Shown here in pieces: positions 15,685-23,695 of a DNA stretch of 37,458 nt. The stretch's first letter is position 1. Each line of letters starts with the position of its first letter. The position numbers were made by a program, and so were the translations under genes. The notes under the pieces were generated by a model that worked only from the letters and a program-made list of their open reading frames with translations, ran no database searches and was not told where the DNA came from. The stretch lies in assembly GCA_949296645.1 (NCBI GenBank), contig CASFPH010000019.1:1-37458 (forward strand), read 5' to 3'. Origin of the DNA: an uncultured Bacteroidales bacterium (GTDB taxonomy: Bacteria > Bacteroidota > Bacteroidia > Bacteroidales > UBA932).

Positions 15685-17685
15685 TTAATTTTCTGTTCTT
15701 GTTTCGGGAGCGTTTTCGGCTGTCTCCTTATTGTCAGGCTGCGTTTCTGCGGATGCCTGCATTTCCGATGAGAAAGTGTTTTTCGCCCTCGGTCCGAAAA
15801 TCTTTTCAAGGTCTTCGCTGAAGATGACTTCCCTTTCAAGCAACAGGTTGGCAAGAGTTGTGAACTTGTCTATATTGCTGTTAAGAATATCCTTTGCGGT
15901 TGCATATGACTTTTCAATGAGTTTTTTGGCTTCTTCGTCCATAAGTTCCGCTGTCTTCTCGCTGTACGGTCTCGAAAATGAATAGTCGCTTCTTCCTGTC
16001 GAGTCATAGAAAGACAGATTGCCTATCTTGCTGCTCATTCCGAAGTAGCTTACCATTGCATATGCCTGTTTAGTCACCTTCTCCAGATCGTTTAGCGCTC
16101 CTGTAGATATCTTGCCGTTTATTATTTCTTCGGCTGCACGTCCGCCAAGGGTTGCTGCCATTTCGTCCATCATCTGCTCCGTTGTTGTTATCTGTCTTTC
16201 TTCAGGAAGGTACCATGCTGCACCGAGAGCCTTGCCTCTTGGTATGATGGTTACCTTCAGAAGCGGATTCGCATTCGGGAGTATCCAGCTTACGGTGGCA
16301 TGTCCCGCTTCATGGAATGCTATTGTCCTCTTTTCGGAAGGGGATATTACCTTGCTTTTTCTTTCAAGTCCTCCCACAATCCTGTCGATGGCATCAAGAA
16401 AATCCTGCTTGTCAACGCTTGATTTGTTCTTTCTCGCAGCAATCAGTGCGGCTTCGTTGCATACGTTTGCAATGTCTGCTCCTGAAAATCCAGGAGTCTG
16501 TTTCGCAAGGAACGTGATGTCGAAACCATCCACAAGTTTCAGCTTTCTCAGATGTACCCCGAATATCTCTTCCCTTTCCTTGAGTTCAGGCAGATCCACA
16601 TGTATCTGTCTGTCGAATCTTCCAGCTCTCAGCAAAGCCTTGTCCAGAATGTCCGCGCGGTTTGTTGCGGCAAGTATTATTACTCCCGAGTTCGAACCGA
16701 AACCGTCCATTTCTGTCAGCAGCTGGTTCAGAGTGTTTTCCCTTTCGTCGTTTGAAGAGAAACCTCCGTTTTTGCTTCTGGCACGTCCTACTGCGTCTAT
16801 TTCATCAATGAAGACTATGCACGGAGCTTTTTCCTTTGCCTGTCTGAACAGATCCCTGACTCTTGAAGCACCTACTCCGACGAACATCTCGACGAAATCC
16901 GAACCGGAAATCGAGAAAAACGGAACTTCGGCCTCTCCTGCAACAGCCTTTGCCAGCAGTGTCTTTCCGGTTCCCGGAGGACCTACAAGAAGGGCTCCTT
17001 TTGGAATTTTACCTCCGAGGGTGGTATATTTCTTCGGATTCTTCAGGAAATCGACTATTTCCATGACTTCGACCTTAGCTTCTTCCAGACCGGCTACGTC
17101 CTTGAACGTCACTTTCGTATTGTTTTCCTTGTCAAAAAGTTTAGCCTGAGACTTGCCTACATTGAATATGCCGCCTCCAGGACCTCCGTTCCCCATTTCC
17201 TTGCTGACTTTCCTGAACAGGAAAAAGTACAGAAGCACAAGTATTATGGGAATGAGCAGAAAATCAAGTGCCCTTGCGAAATAGTTTATCCGTTCTTCTG
17301 TCTCGATTGAAAACATTTTCGATTCGTCAAGTCCGCTTCTGGCTTCCTCGAATTCCTTTTCAGATTCGAAATTCTTTGAAACCATGAAATAGAAATGAGG
17401 TCCGAATTTTGGTTCTCTGCCTCCGAAATAAGAAGTGTATTTGTACAGACTGTCCTTCTTTATGAATACTTCAGCCTTGTTGAGATTGGATATGAAGATT
17501 ATCTTGTCCACATCCCCCTGCGGAATCATCTTTTCCTTAACCTTGAACCATTCGCTCTTTACAGGTTCTCCGCCCTGGTAACTCTGGTACATGATGAATA
17601 TACCCATGATGAGAAGCAGGTATATCCATGTAAATGAGAATTTAGGAGGTTTGATATTTATGTTTTTCTTGTTGTCTTTTGCCAT
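15685..17685 (-). CDS. ftsH: ATP-dependent zinc metalloprotease FtsH
   Basis: Membrane-anchored AAA+ protease that degrades damaged membrane proteins and regulatory proteins. The 666 residues have two N-terminal transmembrane helices (about 18-35 and 142-160) enclosing a periplasmic domain, Walker A GPPGTGKT (235-242), Walker B VFIDEID (291-297), the second region of homology ending GRFDRQ, and the zinc protease motif HEAGH (458-462). A Glu/Asn/Thr-rich tail ends the protein. Length is usual. Second gene of rsfS-ftsH-cdsA-psd, 6 bp after rsfS. Linkage with phospholipid genes is notable because FtsH controls lipid synthesis enzymes in other bacteria; that link here is inference. Confidence 0.97.
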   Translation of the reverse strand: MAKDNKKNINIKPPKFSFTWIYLLLIMGIFIMYQSYQGGEPVKSEWFKVKEKMIPQGDVDKIIFISNLNKAEVFIKKDSLYKYTSYFGGREPKFGPHFYFMVSKNFESEKEFEEARSGLDESKMFSIETEERINYFARALDFLLIPIILVLLYFFLFRKVSKEMGNGGPGGGIFNVGKSQAKLFDKENNTKVTFKDVAGLEEAKVEVMEIVDFLKNPKKYTTLGGKIPKGALLVGPPGTGKTLLAKAVAGEAEVPFFSISGSDFVEMFVGVGASRVRDLFRQAKEKAPCIVFIDEIDAVGRARSKNGGFSSNDERENTLNQLLTEMDGFGSNSGVIILAATNRADILDKALLRAGRFDRQIHVDLPELKEREEIFGVHLRKLKLVDGFDITFLAKQTPGFSGADIANVCNEAALIAARKNKSSVDKQDFLDAIDRIVGGLERKSKVISPSEKRTIAFHEAGHATVSWILPNANPLLKVTIIPRGKALGAAWYLPEERQITTTEQMMDEMAATLGGRAAEEIINGKISTGALNDLEKVTKQAYAMVSYFGMSSKIGNLSFYDSTGRSDYSFSRPYSEKTAELMDEEAKKLIEKSYATAKDILNSNIDKFTTLANLLLEREVIFSEDLEKIFGPRAKNTFSSEMQASAETQPDNKETAENAPETRTEN

Positions 17686-17691
17686 ATCCGA

Positions 17692-18051
17692 TTATTGTTC
17701 TGAAAATTCTTTTCTTTCTGCGTCGGCCCAGAGATCCTCAAGCCTGTAGAATTCCCTGTATTCTGTCTTGAAAATATGTATCACTATGTCCGAATAATCC
17801 ATTATTATCCAGAATGCGTTTTCCTTGCCCTGCGTCCTTACTACTTTGCGTCCGCACTGTCTGATCATTTCTTCCTCTATGTTGTCTGCAATGGCCGCAA
17901 CCTGGGTAGTCGAATCGGCATTGCATACTATGAAGAAATCAGCAATTGCCGAACCTACATGTCTCAGGTCAAGCGAGCATACACCTTTTGCTTTCTTGTC
18001 AAGCATTGCGGATGCAATGACTTCTATTTCCTTAATTTCGTTGTTTTCCAT
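17692..18051 (-). CDS. rsfS: Ribosomal silencing factor RsfS
   Basis: Binds L14 of the large ribosomal subunit and blocks subunit joining in slow growth. The 119 residues show the nucleotidyltransferase-like RsfS fold without catalytic residues: DFFIVCNADSTTQVAAIAD (about 36-54), GRKVVRTQGKENAFWIIMDYSDIVIHIF (about 68-96) and FYRLEDLWADA. Length and motifs are standard. ATG at 18051 fits. First gene of the rsfS-ftsH-cdsA-psd operon, with the -7 box at 18084-18091. Confidence 0.95.
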   Translation of the reverse strand: MENNEIKEIEVIASAMLDKKAKGVCSLDLRHVGSAIADFFIVCNADSTTQVAAIADNIEEEMIRQCGRKVVRTQGKENAFWIIMDYSDIVIHIFKTEYREFYRLEDLWADAERKEFSEQ

Positions 18052-18070
18052 ATTTATTGAAGTATTTTGC

Positions 18071-18078
18071 TATTTTTG
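18071..18078 (+). promoter_or_regulatory. -7 box of birA
   Basis: TATTTTTG, exact TAnnTTTG. The expected start near 18084-18085 falls inside the opposing box at 18084-18091. No clear -33 TTTG. Confidence 0.6.
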
Positions 18079-18083
18079 CCACG

Positions 18084-18091
18084 CAAATATA
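18084..18091 (-). promoter_or_regulatory. -7 box of rsfS-ftsH-cdsA-psd
   Basis: Minus-strand TATATTTG, exact TAnnTTTG. The expected start near 18077 falls inside the birA box at 18071-18078. The leader to the rsfS ATG would be about 26 nt. Confidence 0.6.
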
Positions 18092-18140
18092 ATGCAATAA
18101 TTTGACCAAATACTTTAAATATTGCCTAAAATTGGAGAAA

Positions 18141-18902
18141 GTGAGCACTATAGGAGACAATACCATAAGAATCCATTGGCTAAAGACCACGGATTCAACG
18201 AATTTGGAAGCATTCAGAAATGTCGGCGACGCATCTGACAAGGAAGTGTGGGCTGCGGAGTTCCAGACAGCCGGCAGGGGACAGAGGGGTAATGTGTGGG
18301 AAAGTGCGAGGGGGCAGAATCTTACATTTTCAATTTTGTTCAGACCCGATCATATTTCACCTGAAAATCAGTTCATAATATCCCAGATTTCATCCTATGC
18401 CGTTGTCCTGTATCTTGAAAGGAAAGGACTGGTTGCAAAAATCAAATGGCCCAACGATGTGTATGTAGGTGACAAAAAGATTTGCGGTATGCTTATAGAA
18501 CATTCCGTATCTGGTGACAGATTGTCAGTCAGTGTTTCCGGCATAGGTGTGAATCTGAACCAGACCGTTTTTGAGTCGAATGCTCCGAATCCGACCTCAC
18601 TTGCTCTTGAAACCGGAAAAAGCCATGATCCCAGGCAGGAACTTCCGGAACTTGTTTCTATATTGTGCTGTCTCTATGACAGTGTGAAGGACATGGATCC
18701 TGATGCCGTGGCTTTACTCGACAAGTCATATCGCGAGTCCATGTACAGGCTCGGCGTGTTTTCGGAATTCATCGATACAAGAAGCGGGGAAAGGTTCAGG
18801 GGAATGATACTCGGATACGACGAGAGCGCATGTCTCCTTGTAAAAAATGAAAAAGGCGAAGTAGGGTCCTTCGCCTTTAAGGAAATTTCCTATATAATTT
18901 GA
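18141..18902 (+). CDS. birA: Biotin--[acetyl-CoA-carboxylase] ligase
   Basis: Activates biotin with ATP and attaches it to the lysine of biotin domains; the carrier encoded at 1292-1741 is a likely target. About 253 residues comprise the catalytic domain and small C-terminal domain only, with no DNA-binding helix-turn-helix, so it should not be a repressor. Motifs: TTDSTNLEA near the N-terminus, GRGQRGNVWES (the adenylate-binding loop), KIKWPNDVYVGDKKICGMLIE and VSGIGVNLN. The frame has no ATG near its start. I use GTG at 18141, preceded by GGAG, because family members start about ten residues before DSTN; TTG at 18102 would add 13 residues. The 3' end contains the rpe terminator. Confidence 0.9.
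   Translation: MSTIGDNTIRIHWLKTTDSTNLEAFRNVGDASDKEVWAAEFQTAGRGQRGNVWESARGQNLTFSILFRPDHISPENQFIISQISSYAVVLYLERKGLVAKIKWPNDVYVGDKKICGMLIEHSVSGDRLSVSVSGIGVNLNQTVFESNAPNPTSLALETGKSHDPRQELPELVSILCCLYDSVKDMDPDAVALLDKSYRESMYRLGVFSEFIDTRSGERFRGMILGYDESACLLVKNEKGEVGSFAFKEISYII
18852..18878 (-). terminator. rpe terminator located inside the end of birA
   Basis: A perfect 10-bp stem (AAAGGCGAAG 18852-18861 with CTTCGCCTTT 18869-18878) has a 7-nt loop. On the minus strand it runs into TTTTTCATTTTTT (18854-18842). It starts 33 nt past the rpe stop. Confidence 0.65.
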
Positions 18903-18910
18903 CTGTGCCG

Positions 18911-19564
18911 TCACATTCCTTTTATCAGTTTCATTGCCTTTAGAGGATCTTCTGCAGCAAATACGGCGCTTCCAGCGACGAGTATGTCTGCCCCGGCCTG
19001 CCTTAGCATTTCAGCATTGGCTGAAGTAACTCCTCCATCGACTTCAATAAGCGTGCCTGTGTTTCTGCGTATTATCATGTCCTTTAGGACGGAAATCTTT
19101 TCCACGGCTCTTTTTATGAATTTCTGTCCTCCGAATCCTGGATTGACAGACATTACAAGCACGAAATCGCATTCTTCAAGAATGTCTTCGACGAGAAGAA
19201 CATTCGTATGCGGATTCAGCGCGACTCCGGCTTTCATACCAAGATTGCGAATGTTCTGCAGCGACCTGTGCAGGTGCGTACACGCCTCGTAATGGACACT
19301 GAGGTATTCAACTCCCATATCCCTGAACCGTGAGACGTATCTGTCGGGGTCGATGATCATGAGATGGGCGTCCAGGGGTTTTCTTGCTTTGGCGGCTATG
19401 GCTTCGACAACGGGAAATCCGTATGAAATGTTAGGAACGAATACTCCGTCCATGATGTCGAGGTGGAAAATGTCTGCTTCGCCCGTATTTACCATTTCGA
19501 CGTATTCATCCAGTCTGCCGAAGTTTGCCGACAGCATGGAAGGTGCCAGTAGATTGAGACTCAT
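18911..19564 (-). CDS. rpe: Ribulose-phosphate 3-epimerase
   Basis: Pentose phosphate pathway: interconverts ribulose 5-phosphate and xylulose 5-phosphate. The 217 residues form a TIM barrel with LAPSMLSANFGRL at the start, the metal ligands in HLDIMDGVFVPNISYG and DAHLMI, the loop MSVNPGFGGQKF, and the phosphate-binding VDGGV and VAGSAVF near the end. ATG at 19564 (MSLNLLAPS) is chosen over 19594 because it matches the family and avoids overlapping pepD; the gap is then 13 bp. It converges with birA (8 bp apart). Confidence 0.95.
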   Translation of the reverse strand: MSLNLLAPSMLSANFGRLDEYVEMVNTGEADIFHLDIMDGVFVPNISYGFPVVEAIAAKARKPLDAHLMIIDPDRYVSRFRDMGVEYLSVHYEACTHLHRSLQNIRNLGMKAGVALNPHTNVLLVEDILEECDFVLVMSVNPGFGGQKFIKRAVEKISVLKDMIIRRNTGTLIEVDGGVTSANAEMLRQAGADILVAGSAVFAAEDPLKAMKLIKGM

Positions 19565-19577
19565 ATTATCTTTTTGT

Positions 19578-21008
19578 CTATTTGAAGTTTTCAATGATGT
19601 CTATAAGCAGTTTTCTGAATTTATCGAGCGATTCAAGGTCCAGTTTTTCTCCAGGAGCATGGACGCCTTTTATTGTAGGACCGAATGAAATCATGTCGAG
19701 ATCCGGGTATTTGTCCAGAAACAGACCGCATTCCAGACCTGCATGGATGGCTCTTACGACCGGTTTCGTATTGAACAGTTTTTCATAGCTGCTTTCGCTT
19801 ATCCTCAGAATTTCCGAATCGAGATCAGGTTTCCATCCAGGATATTCAGATTCGTGCGTTACTTCAGCTCCGGCGAGTATGAATGTGCTTTCAACCATTT
19901 CGGCTGCAAATCTTCTTGCGCTGTTGATTGCGCTTCTCTGGCTTGTTCCTATACGTATTATATTGCCTTCCGTCATTTTCACAGATGCAAGATTGGTAGA
20001 GGTTTCAACCAGTCCTGGTATCGATGCGCTCATTTCAAGGACTCCGTGTGGGGCGGCATTCAGTGATATGATGAGCGCCCTTGCCGTTTTACCGTCTATT
20101 GCTTCAGTCTTTCTTGTACATGTTGTGTACTCTCCGTTTACGGCAGGATCGCTTGCGGAGTATTCGTCTTTTATTTCATTTATTGTTTCCAGAAAAATCG
20201 AACCGGCCTTTTCCATGTCTTTTCCGGACAGGTTGATTATGGCGTACGCTTCTCTTGCAATAGCATTGCGTTTGTTTCCACCGTCTATTTCACACAAATC
20301 GAAAGGAACTTCTTTCATCAGCCTGTAAAGGAATCTTGCCAGCAGCCTGTTGGCATTTGCCCTGTTCTTGTTTATGTCGTCTCCGCTATGTCCTCCCTGT
20401 GCTCCGTATATTCTGAATTTCATGGAGATTTCCTTGCAGGATTCAACAGTTTCGTATTTGAATTTTGCCGTTGTGTCTATGCCTCCGGCGCAACCTATGA
20501 ACAGCTCCCCTTCATCCTCTGAATCGAGGTTGATGAGAGTTTTTCCTGTCATAAAATCCGGTTTCAGTGCGTGTGCCCCGTCAAGGCCTGTCTCTTCAGC
20601 TACCGTAAAGAGACATTCTATTCTGCCGTGTTTGAGATTACTGTCTTCCAGTATTGCCAGCTGGGCTGCTATCCCTATCCCACAGTCTGCACCGAGAGTG
20701 GTATCTTTTGCTATCAGCCATCCGTCTTCTATTTCGCATTTGATCGGATCCTTTCTGAAATCGTGCTCGACCCCGCTGTTTTTTTCGCATACCATGTCCG
20801 AGTGGCTTTGGAGAATGAGGGTAGGGGTGTTTTCCCGGCCTTCTGTCGCTTCCTTTATGATAAGGACATTTCCTGCTTCGTCAATTTTGTATTCCAGTCC
20901 CCTGTCCTCAGCGAATTTCCTGAGATACTCGATGATATGTTCTTCATGTCCGGATTCTCTCGGGATTTTTGTTATTTCAAGAAAATGATTCAAGATTTTT
21001 TCAGTCAT
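19578..21008 (-). CDS. pepD: Aminoacyl-histidine dipeptidase (M20, PepD type)
   Basis: Zinc dipeptidase that cleaves Xaa-His and other dipeptides in the cytoplasm. The 476 residues contain M20 landmarks: LQSHSDMVCEKNSG (metal-binding His and Asp), TTLGADCGIGIA, FTVAEETGLDGA with the catalytic Glu, and late ligands around RAIHAGLECGLF. FGPTIKGVHAPGEKL is typical of PepD. Length fits. No signal peptide. Its -7 box appears to lie inside the dnaA terminator (21043-21050). rpe follows 13 bp downstream and is probably co-transcribed. Confidence 0.93.
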   Translation of the reverse strand: MTEKILNHFLEITKIPRESGHEEHIIEYLRKFAEDRGLEYKIDEAGNVLIIKEATEGRENTPTLILQSHSDMVCEKNSGVEHDFRKDPIKCEIEDGWLIAKDTTLGADCGIGIAAQLAILEDSNLKHGRIECLFTVAEETGLDGAHALKPDFMTGKTLINLDSEDEGELFIGCAGGIDTTAKFKYETVESCKEISMKFRIYGAQGGHSGDDINKNRANANRLLARFLYRLMKEVPFDLCEIDGGNKRNAIAREAYAIINLSGKDMEKAGSIFLETINEIKDEYSASDPAVNGEYTTCTRKTEAIDGKTARALIISLNAAPHGVLEMSASIPGLVETSTNLASVKMTEGNIIRIGTSQRSAINSARRFAAEMVESTFILAGAEVTHESEYPGWKPDLDSEILRISESSYEKLFNTKPVVRAIHAGLECGLFLDKYPDLDMISFGPTIKGVHAPGEKLDLESLDKFRKLLIDIIENFK

Positions 21009-21024
21009 GTCGTTTTGTTTTGTT

Positions 21025-21070
21025 AAAAAAAATACCTCTATGCAAATTTAGGAAAATTTATGCACAGAGG
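21025..21070 (-). terminator. dnaA intrinsic terminator
   Basis: 21061-21070 pairs with 21035-21044 over 10 bp with one G-T pair. On the minus strand the stem is followed by TATTTTTTTT (A-run 21025-21032 on plus). It lies 40 nt past the dnaA stop. Confidence 0.75.
21043..21050 (-). promoter_or_regulatory. -7 box of pepD, inside the dnaA terminator hairpin
   Basis: Minus-strand TAAATTTG is an exact TAnnTTTG. The start near 21037 would give a leader of about 28 nt. No TTTG at the -33 distance, so the match could be chance in AT-rich sequence. Confidence 0.45.
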
Positions 21071-21109
21071 TTATATACATTGAGCATTAAATACGTCATC
21101 GGAATTTAG

Positions 21110-22516
21110 TCAGCTGCCTAATATGGATGTTTCTATATCCGTAACATATTGTTTGAAAGTCTTGTCCGTATCCATAAGGTCGCTTACGGTGTTGCATGCA
21201 TGCAGTACCGTTGCATGGTTTTTTCCGCCGATTTTGGACCCTATTACCGAGAGCGAGTTCACTGTGTGGTTGCGGCTGAGATACATTGCAATCTGTCTTG
21301 CCTGTACTATCTCGCGTTTTTTTGTTCTGTCCTGCAACGATTCCGGCTTGATTCCGAAATAATCGCACACCATATCTACTATCAGCTTGATGGATATTTC
21401 CTTAGACGTGTTGGTCACTATCTTTTCAATCAACTGCTTTGCAAGTTCCAGTGTTATTGGCTGTCTGTTGTATGTTGAATGCGCGATGAGAGATACGAGC
21501 GTACCTTCGAGTTCCCTTACATTGCTGTCTATCTTCATCGCAAGGTAGTTAAGTACTTCTTCGGGAAGAACTATGCCGTCACGTTTGCTTTTAGAAATCA
21601 GGATGTTGCGTCTTGTTTCGAAATCAGGCTTTTCGAGTTCTACGGACAGACCCCATTTAAACCTTGTGAGCAGTCTCTGTTCGAGCCCCTTCAATTCCGC
21701 AGGTGACCTGTCCGAAGTGAGCACGAGCTGTTTCCTGTTCTGCTGCAGATGGTTGAATATATGGAAGAAGGCGTTCTGTGTACCCGGCTTGTCGGCGAAT
21801 TCCTGAACATCATCAATTATAAGAACATCAATCATCTGGTAGAAATGGAGAAAGTCTGTCAACTTGTTCTTGATGTTTACGGCATCCATATACTGCGTCT
21901 GGAATCTGTTGGCCGGAACATAAAGGACTATTTTTTCAGGGAAACGTTCTTTTATCGCAATACCTATGGCCTGTGCCAGGTGTGTTTTCCCTAATCCCGA
22001 TCCTCCGTATATGAAAAACGGATTGAATGTTTTTCCTGGATTTTCCGATATTGCAATACCTGCAGATCTTCCCAGTCTGTTGCAGATTCCTTCAACAAAA
22101 TTACTGAAAGTGTAGTTGGGATTCAACTGCGGATTTATGTTGAAATGCTTTGGAACAGCTGAACTGAACGGATTGGACAATCCCATCGATTCCGATGAAA
22201 CAGTTTTGTTCCTGTATTCTCTCGTTCCTCCCTGGCTGAATGTGCTCGGCTCTCCTACGTGATCGATGCGTATCTGGTATTCAAGTTTGGCGTCGCTGCC
22301 TATTTCCTTTTTCAGGGACATGGCCAGAAAATCCACGAAATGTTCTTCCAGATATTCTCTGAAGAAATCCGAAGGCACTTCCAGAGTCAGCGTATTGTTT
22401 TCAAGCTTTACAGGAATGATAGGTCTGAACCAGGTATCGAATCCCTGTTCGTCTATCATACCCCGCAGGAAAACGAGACACGACTCCCATACAGATATGT
22501 GGTTTTTTTCTGTCAT
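21110..22516 (-). CDS. dnaA: Chromosomal replication initiator protein DnaA
   Basis: AAA+ ATPase that binds DnaA boxes and opens the replication origin. The 468 residues show all four domains: N-terminal interaction domain (about 1-85), a variable linker (90-125), the ATPase domain with Walker A GGSGLGKT (171-178) and Walker B VLIIDDVQ, and the C-terminal DNA-binding domain with REIVQARQIAMYLSR and the signature GGKNHATVLHACNTV. Length is normal. It appears monocistronic: a terminator lies 40 nt downstream and an AT-rich 224-bp gap upstream. No dnaN or gyrB neighbour is present, as is common in this phylum. Confidence 0.97.
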   Translation of the reverse strand: MTEKNHISVWESCLVFLRGMIDEQGFDTWFRPIIPVKLENNTLTLEVPSDFFREYLEEHFVDFLAMSLKKEIGSDAKLEYQIRIDHVGEPSTFSQGGTREYRNKTVSSESMGLSNPFSSAVPKHFNINPQLNPNYTFSNFVEGICNRLGRSAGIAISENPGKTFNPFFIYGGSGLGKTHLAQAIGIAIKERFPEKIVLYVPANRFQTQYMDAVNIKNKLTDFLHFYQMIDVLIIDDVQEFADKPGTQNAFFHIFNHLQQNRKQLVLTSDRSPAELKGLEQRLLTRFKWGLSVELEKPDFETRRNILISKSKRDGIVLPEEVLNYLAMKIDSNVRELEGTLVSLIAHSTYNRQPITLELAKQLIEKIVTNTSKEISIKLIVDMVCDYFGIKPESLQDRTKKREIVQARQIAMYLSRNHTVNSLSVIGSKIGGKNHATVLHACNTVSDLMDTDKTFKQYVTDIETSILGS

Positions 22517-22740
22517 CCTTATTCTGAAGTACGGTTTTATATACTTGGATTGTGTGGCAAATTTCTAAAAAAAAAATCAAAAAAAATAAATTAATTACAG
22601 TTATTTTTTTGTGAAAAATATAAAGTCCTATTATTCAGCACTAAAAAATATTAACATGTATAATATGTTGATTATTAGTATTTTATAAAAAGGTTAAAGT
22701 GTATTATTCTGATAATATGAATATTCAGTTAACTTTTTTT
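22517..22740. other. AT-rich intergenic region upstream of dnaA
   Basis: 224 bp, very AT-rich from about 22562, with poly-A and poly-T runs. No ORF is supportable. The dnaA promoter must be here but I find no exact TAnnTTTG. On the minus strand AAAATACTAA and TTAATATTTT (22684-22675 with 22654-22645) can pair and are followed by T's, a weak terminator candidate for the MCE gene. Only degenerate DnaA-box-like words are seen, so an origin is not supported by box content. Confidence 0.5.
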
Positions 22741-23661
22741 TCAGAACACGCTTATGCGTATATATTTTTTTGGATTTTCGGAAATTCTTGTTATAAGGGA
22801 ATCAAGATTGTTGATGAGCGATGTGATTTCATTATACAGCATATCGTCTTTCATGAGTTTCCCTGTTGTTCCGTTTTCGTCCTGTATGGAAGCCAGAAGC
22901 TGTCTTATTTCTGTTATCATGCCGTCAAGTCCTGCGGACTCAATGCGGCTGCTGATGCTGCTGAGATTTGACATCGTTTTTTCCACATCTGCAGAGCTTC
23001 TTTGCAAGGTTCTGCCGAGGGAATCTACACTCGACAGGATGGATTTTATTTCCGGCATGCTCCTGTCCAGTTCTCCTGTTATTCCTTCAACGTTCTTCAT
23101 TGTGGCGTTGAGTGAAACTATCGCGGCTTTCAGGGAGTTTCTCGTCTCTTCATCAAGAATGGTGTTGATACCGTCTACGGTTGTATTGAGATTGGTTATC
23201 AGCGTTGAAATCTGTTCCTTTACAGGAAGAATCTCCCCTGTCAGCATGGATACCATGTCCGGTATGGTTTCGGATTTCAGGGTGTCTCCAGAATTCGCGG
23301 CAGGAAAGGTATCCCCGGCATTGGCGTTTATTCTTATGGCCTTTCCTCCGAGCAGATCGGAACTGAAAAGTTCTGCAACGGAATTCTTGCCTATTTCGTA
23401 TTTTGAAGAAACAGTGAATTTTACTATGAATCTGTCCTTGCTTTGTTCGTATTTGATGTTGTCTATTGTTCCTACCTTCAGACCTTTTATGAATACCGGA
23501 CCTGTTGCAGTAAGCCCGTCGACACTTTCAAACACGGTGTAGAATTCATTTTTCTTGTTGAAAAGATCCTGACCCTTGAGAAAGTTGATTACGATATAGA
23601 TTGATACGAGTGTTATTATTGCAAACAGTCCTATTTTGTATTCCTTTTTAAGTTCTTTCAT
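22741..23661 (-). CDS. MCE/MlaD-family protein
   Basis: Periplasmic lipid-binding protein anchored in the inner membrane, part of MCE transport systems that move phospholipids between membranes. The 306 residues have an N-terminal helix (about 7-27, IGLFAIITLVSIYIVINFL), an MCE domain (about 35-115, with VFIKGLKVGTIDNI and ADLLGGKAI-like residues) and a long helical tail (about 135-290) rich in Leu, Ser and Asn, likely coiled coil. The start at 23661 (MKELKKEYK) fits family members; TTG at 23691 would add ten residues. No MlaE/MlaF permease or ATPase gene is within the window. It is 34 bp after the amidase gene. Confidence 0.88.
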   Translation of the reverse strand: MKELKKEYKIGLFAIITLVSIYIVINFLKGQDLFNKKNEFYTVFESVDGLTATGPVFIKGLKVGTIDNIKYEQSKDRFIVKFTVSSKYEIGKNSVAELFSSDLLGGKAIRINANAGDTFPAANSGDTLKSETIPDMVSMLTGEILPVKEQISTLITNLNTTVDGINTILDEETRNSLKAAIVSLNATMKNVEGITGELDRSMPEIKSILSSVDSLGRTLQRSSADVEKTMSNLSSISSRIESAGLDGMITEIRQLLASIQDENGTTGKLMKDDMLYNEITSLINNLDSLITRISENPKKYIRISVF

Positions 23662-23695
23662 GTCGGTTTTGTCAATTAGCTGGTTTATCAATTAT

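Noticed and set aside
16112-17149. Long plus-strand open frame opposite ftsH (345 codons)
   Set aside because: It is the antisense shadow of a fully conserved ftsH; composition is Ser/Pro-rich with no family features.
21058-21066. TTATGCACA, a match to the DnaA-box consensus, just downstream of dnaA
   Set aside because: It is the arm of the dnaA terminator hairpin and stands alone; no cluster of boxes surrounds it.
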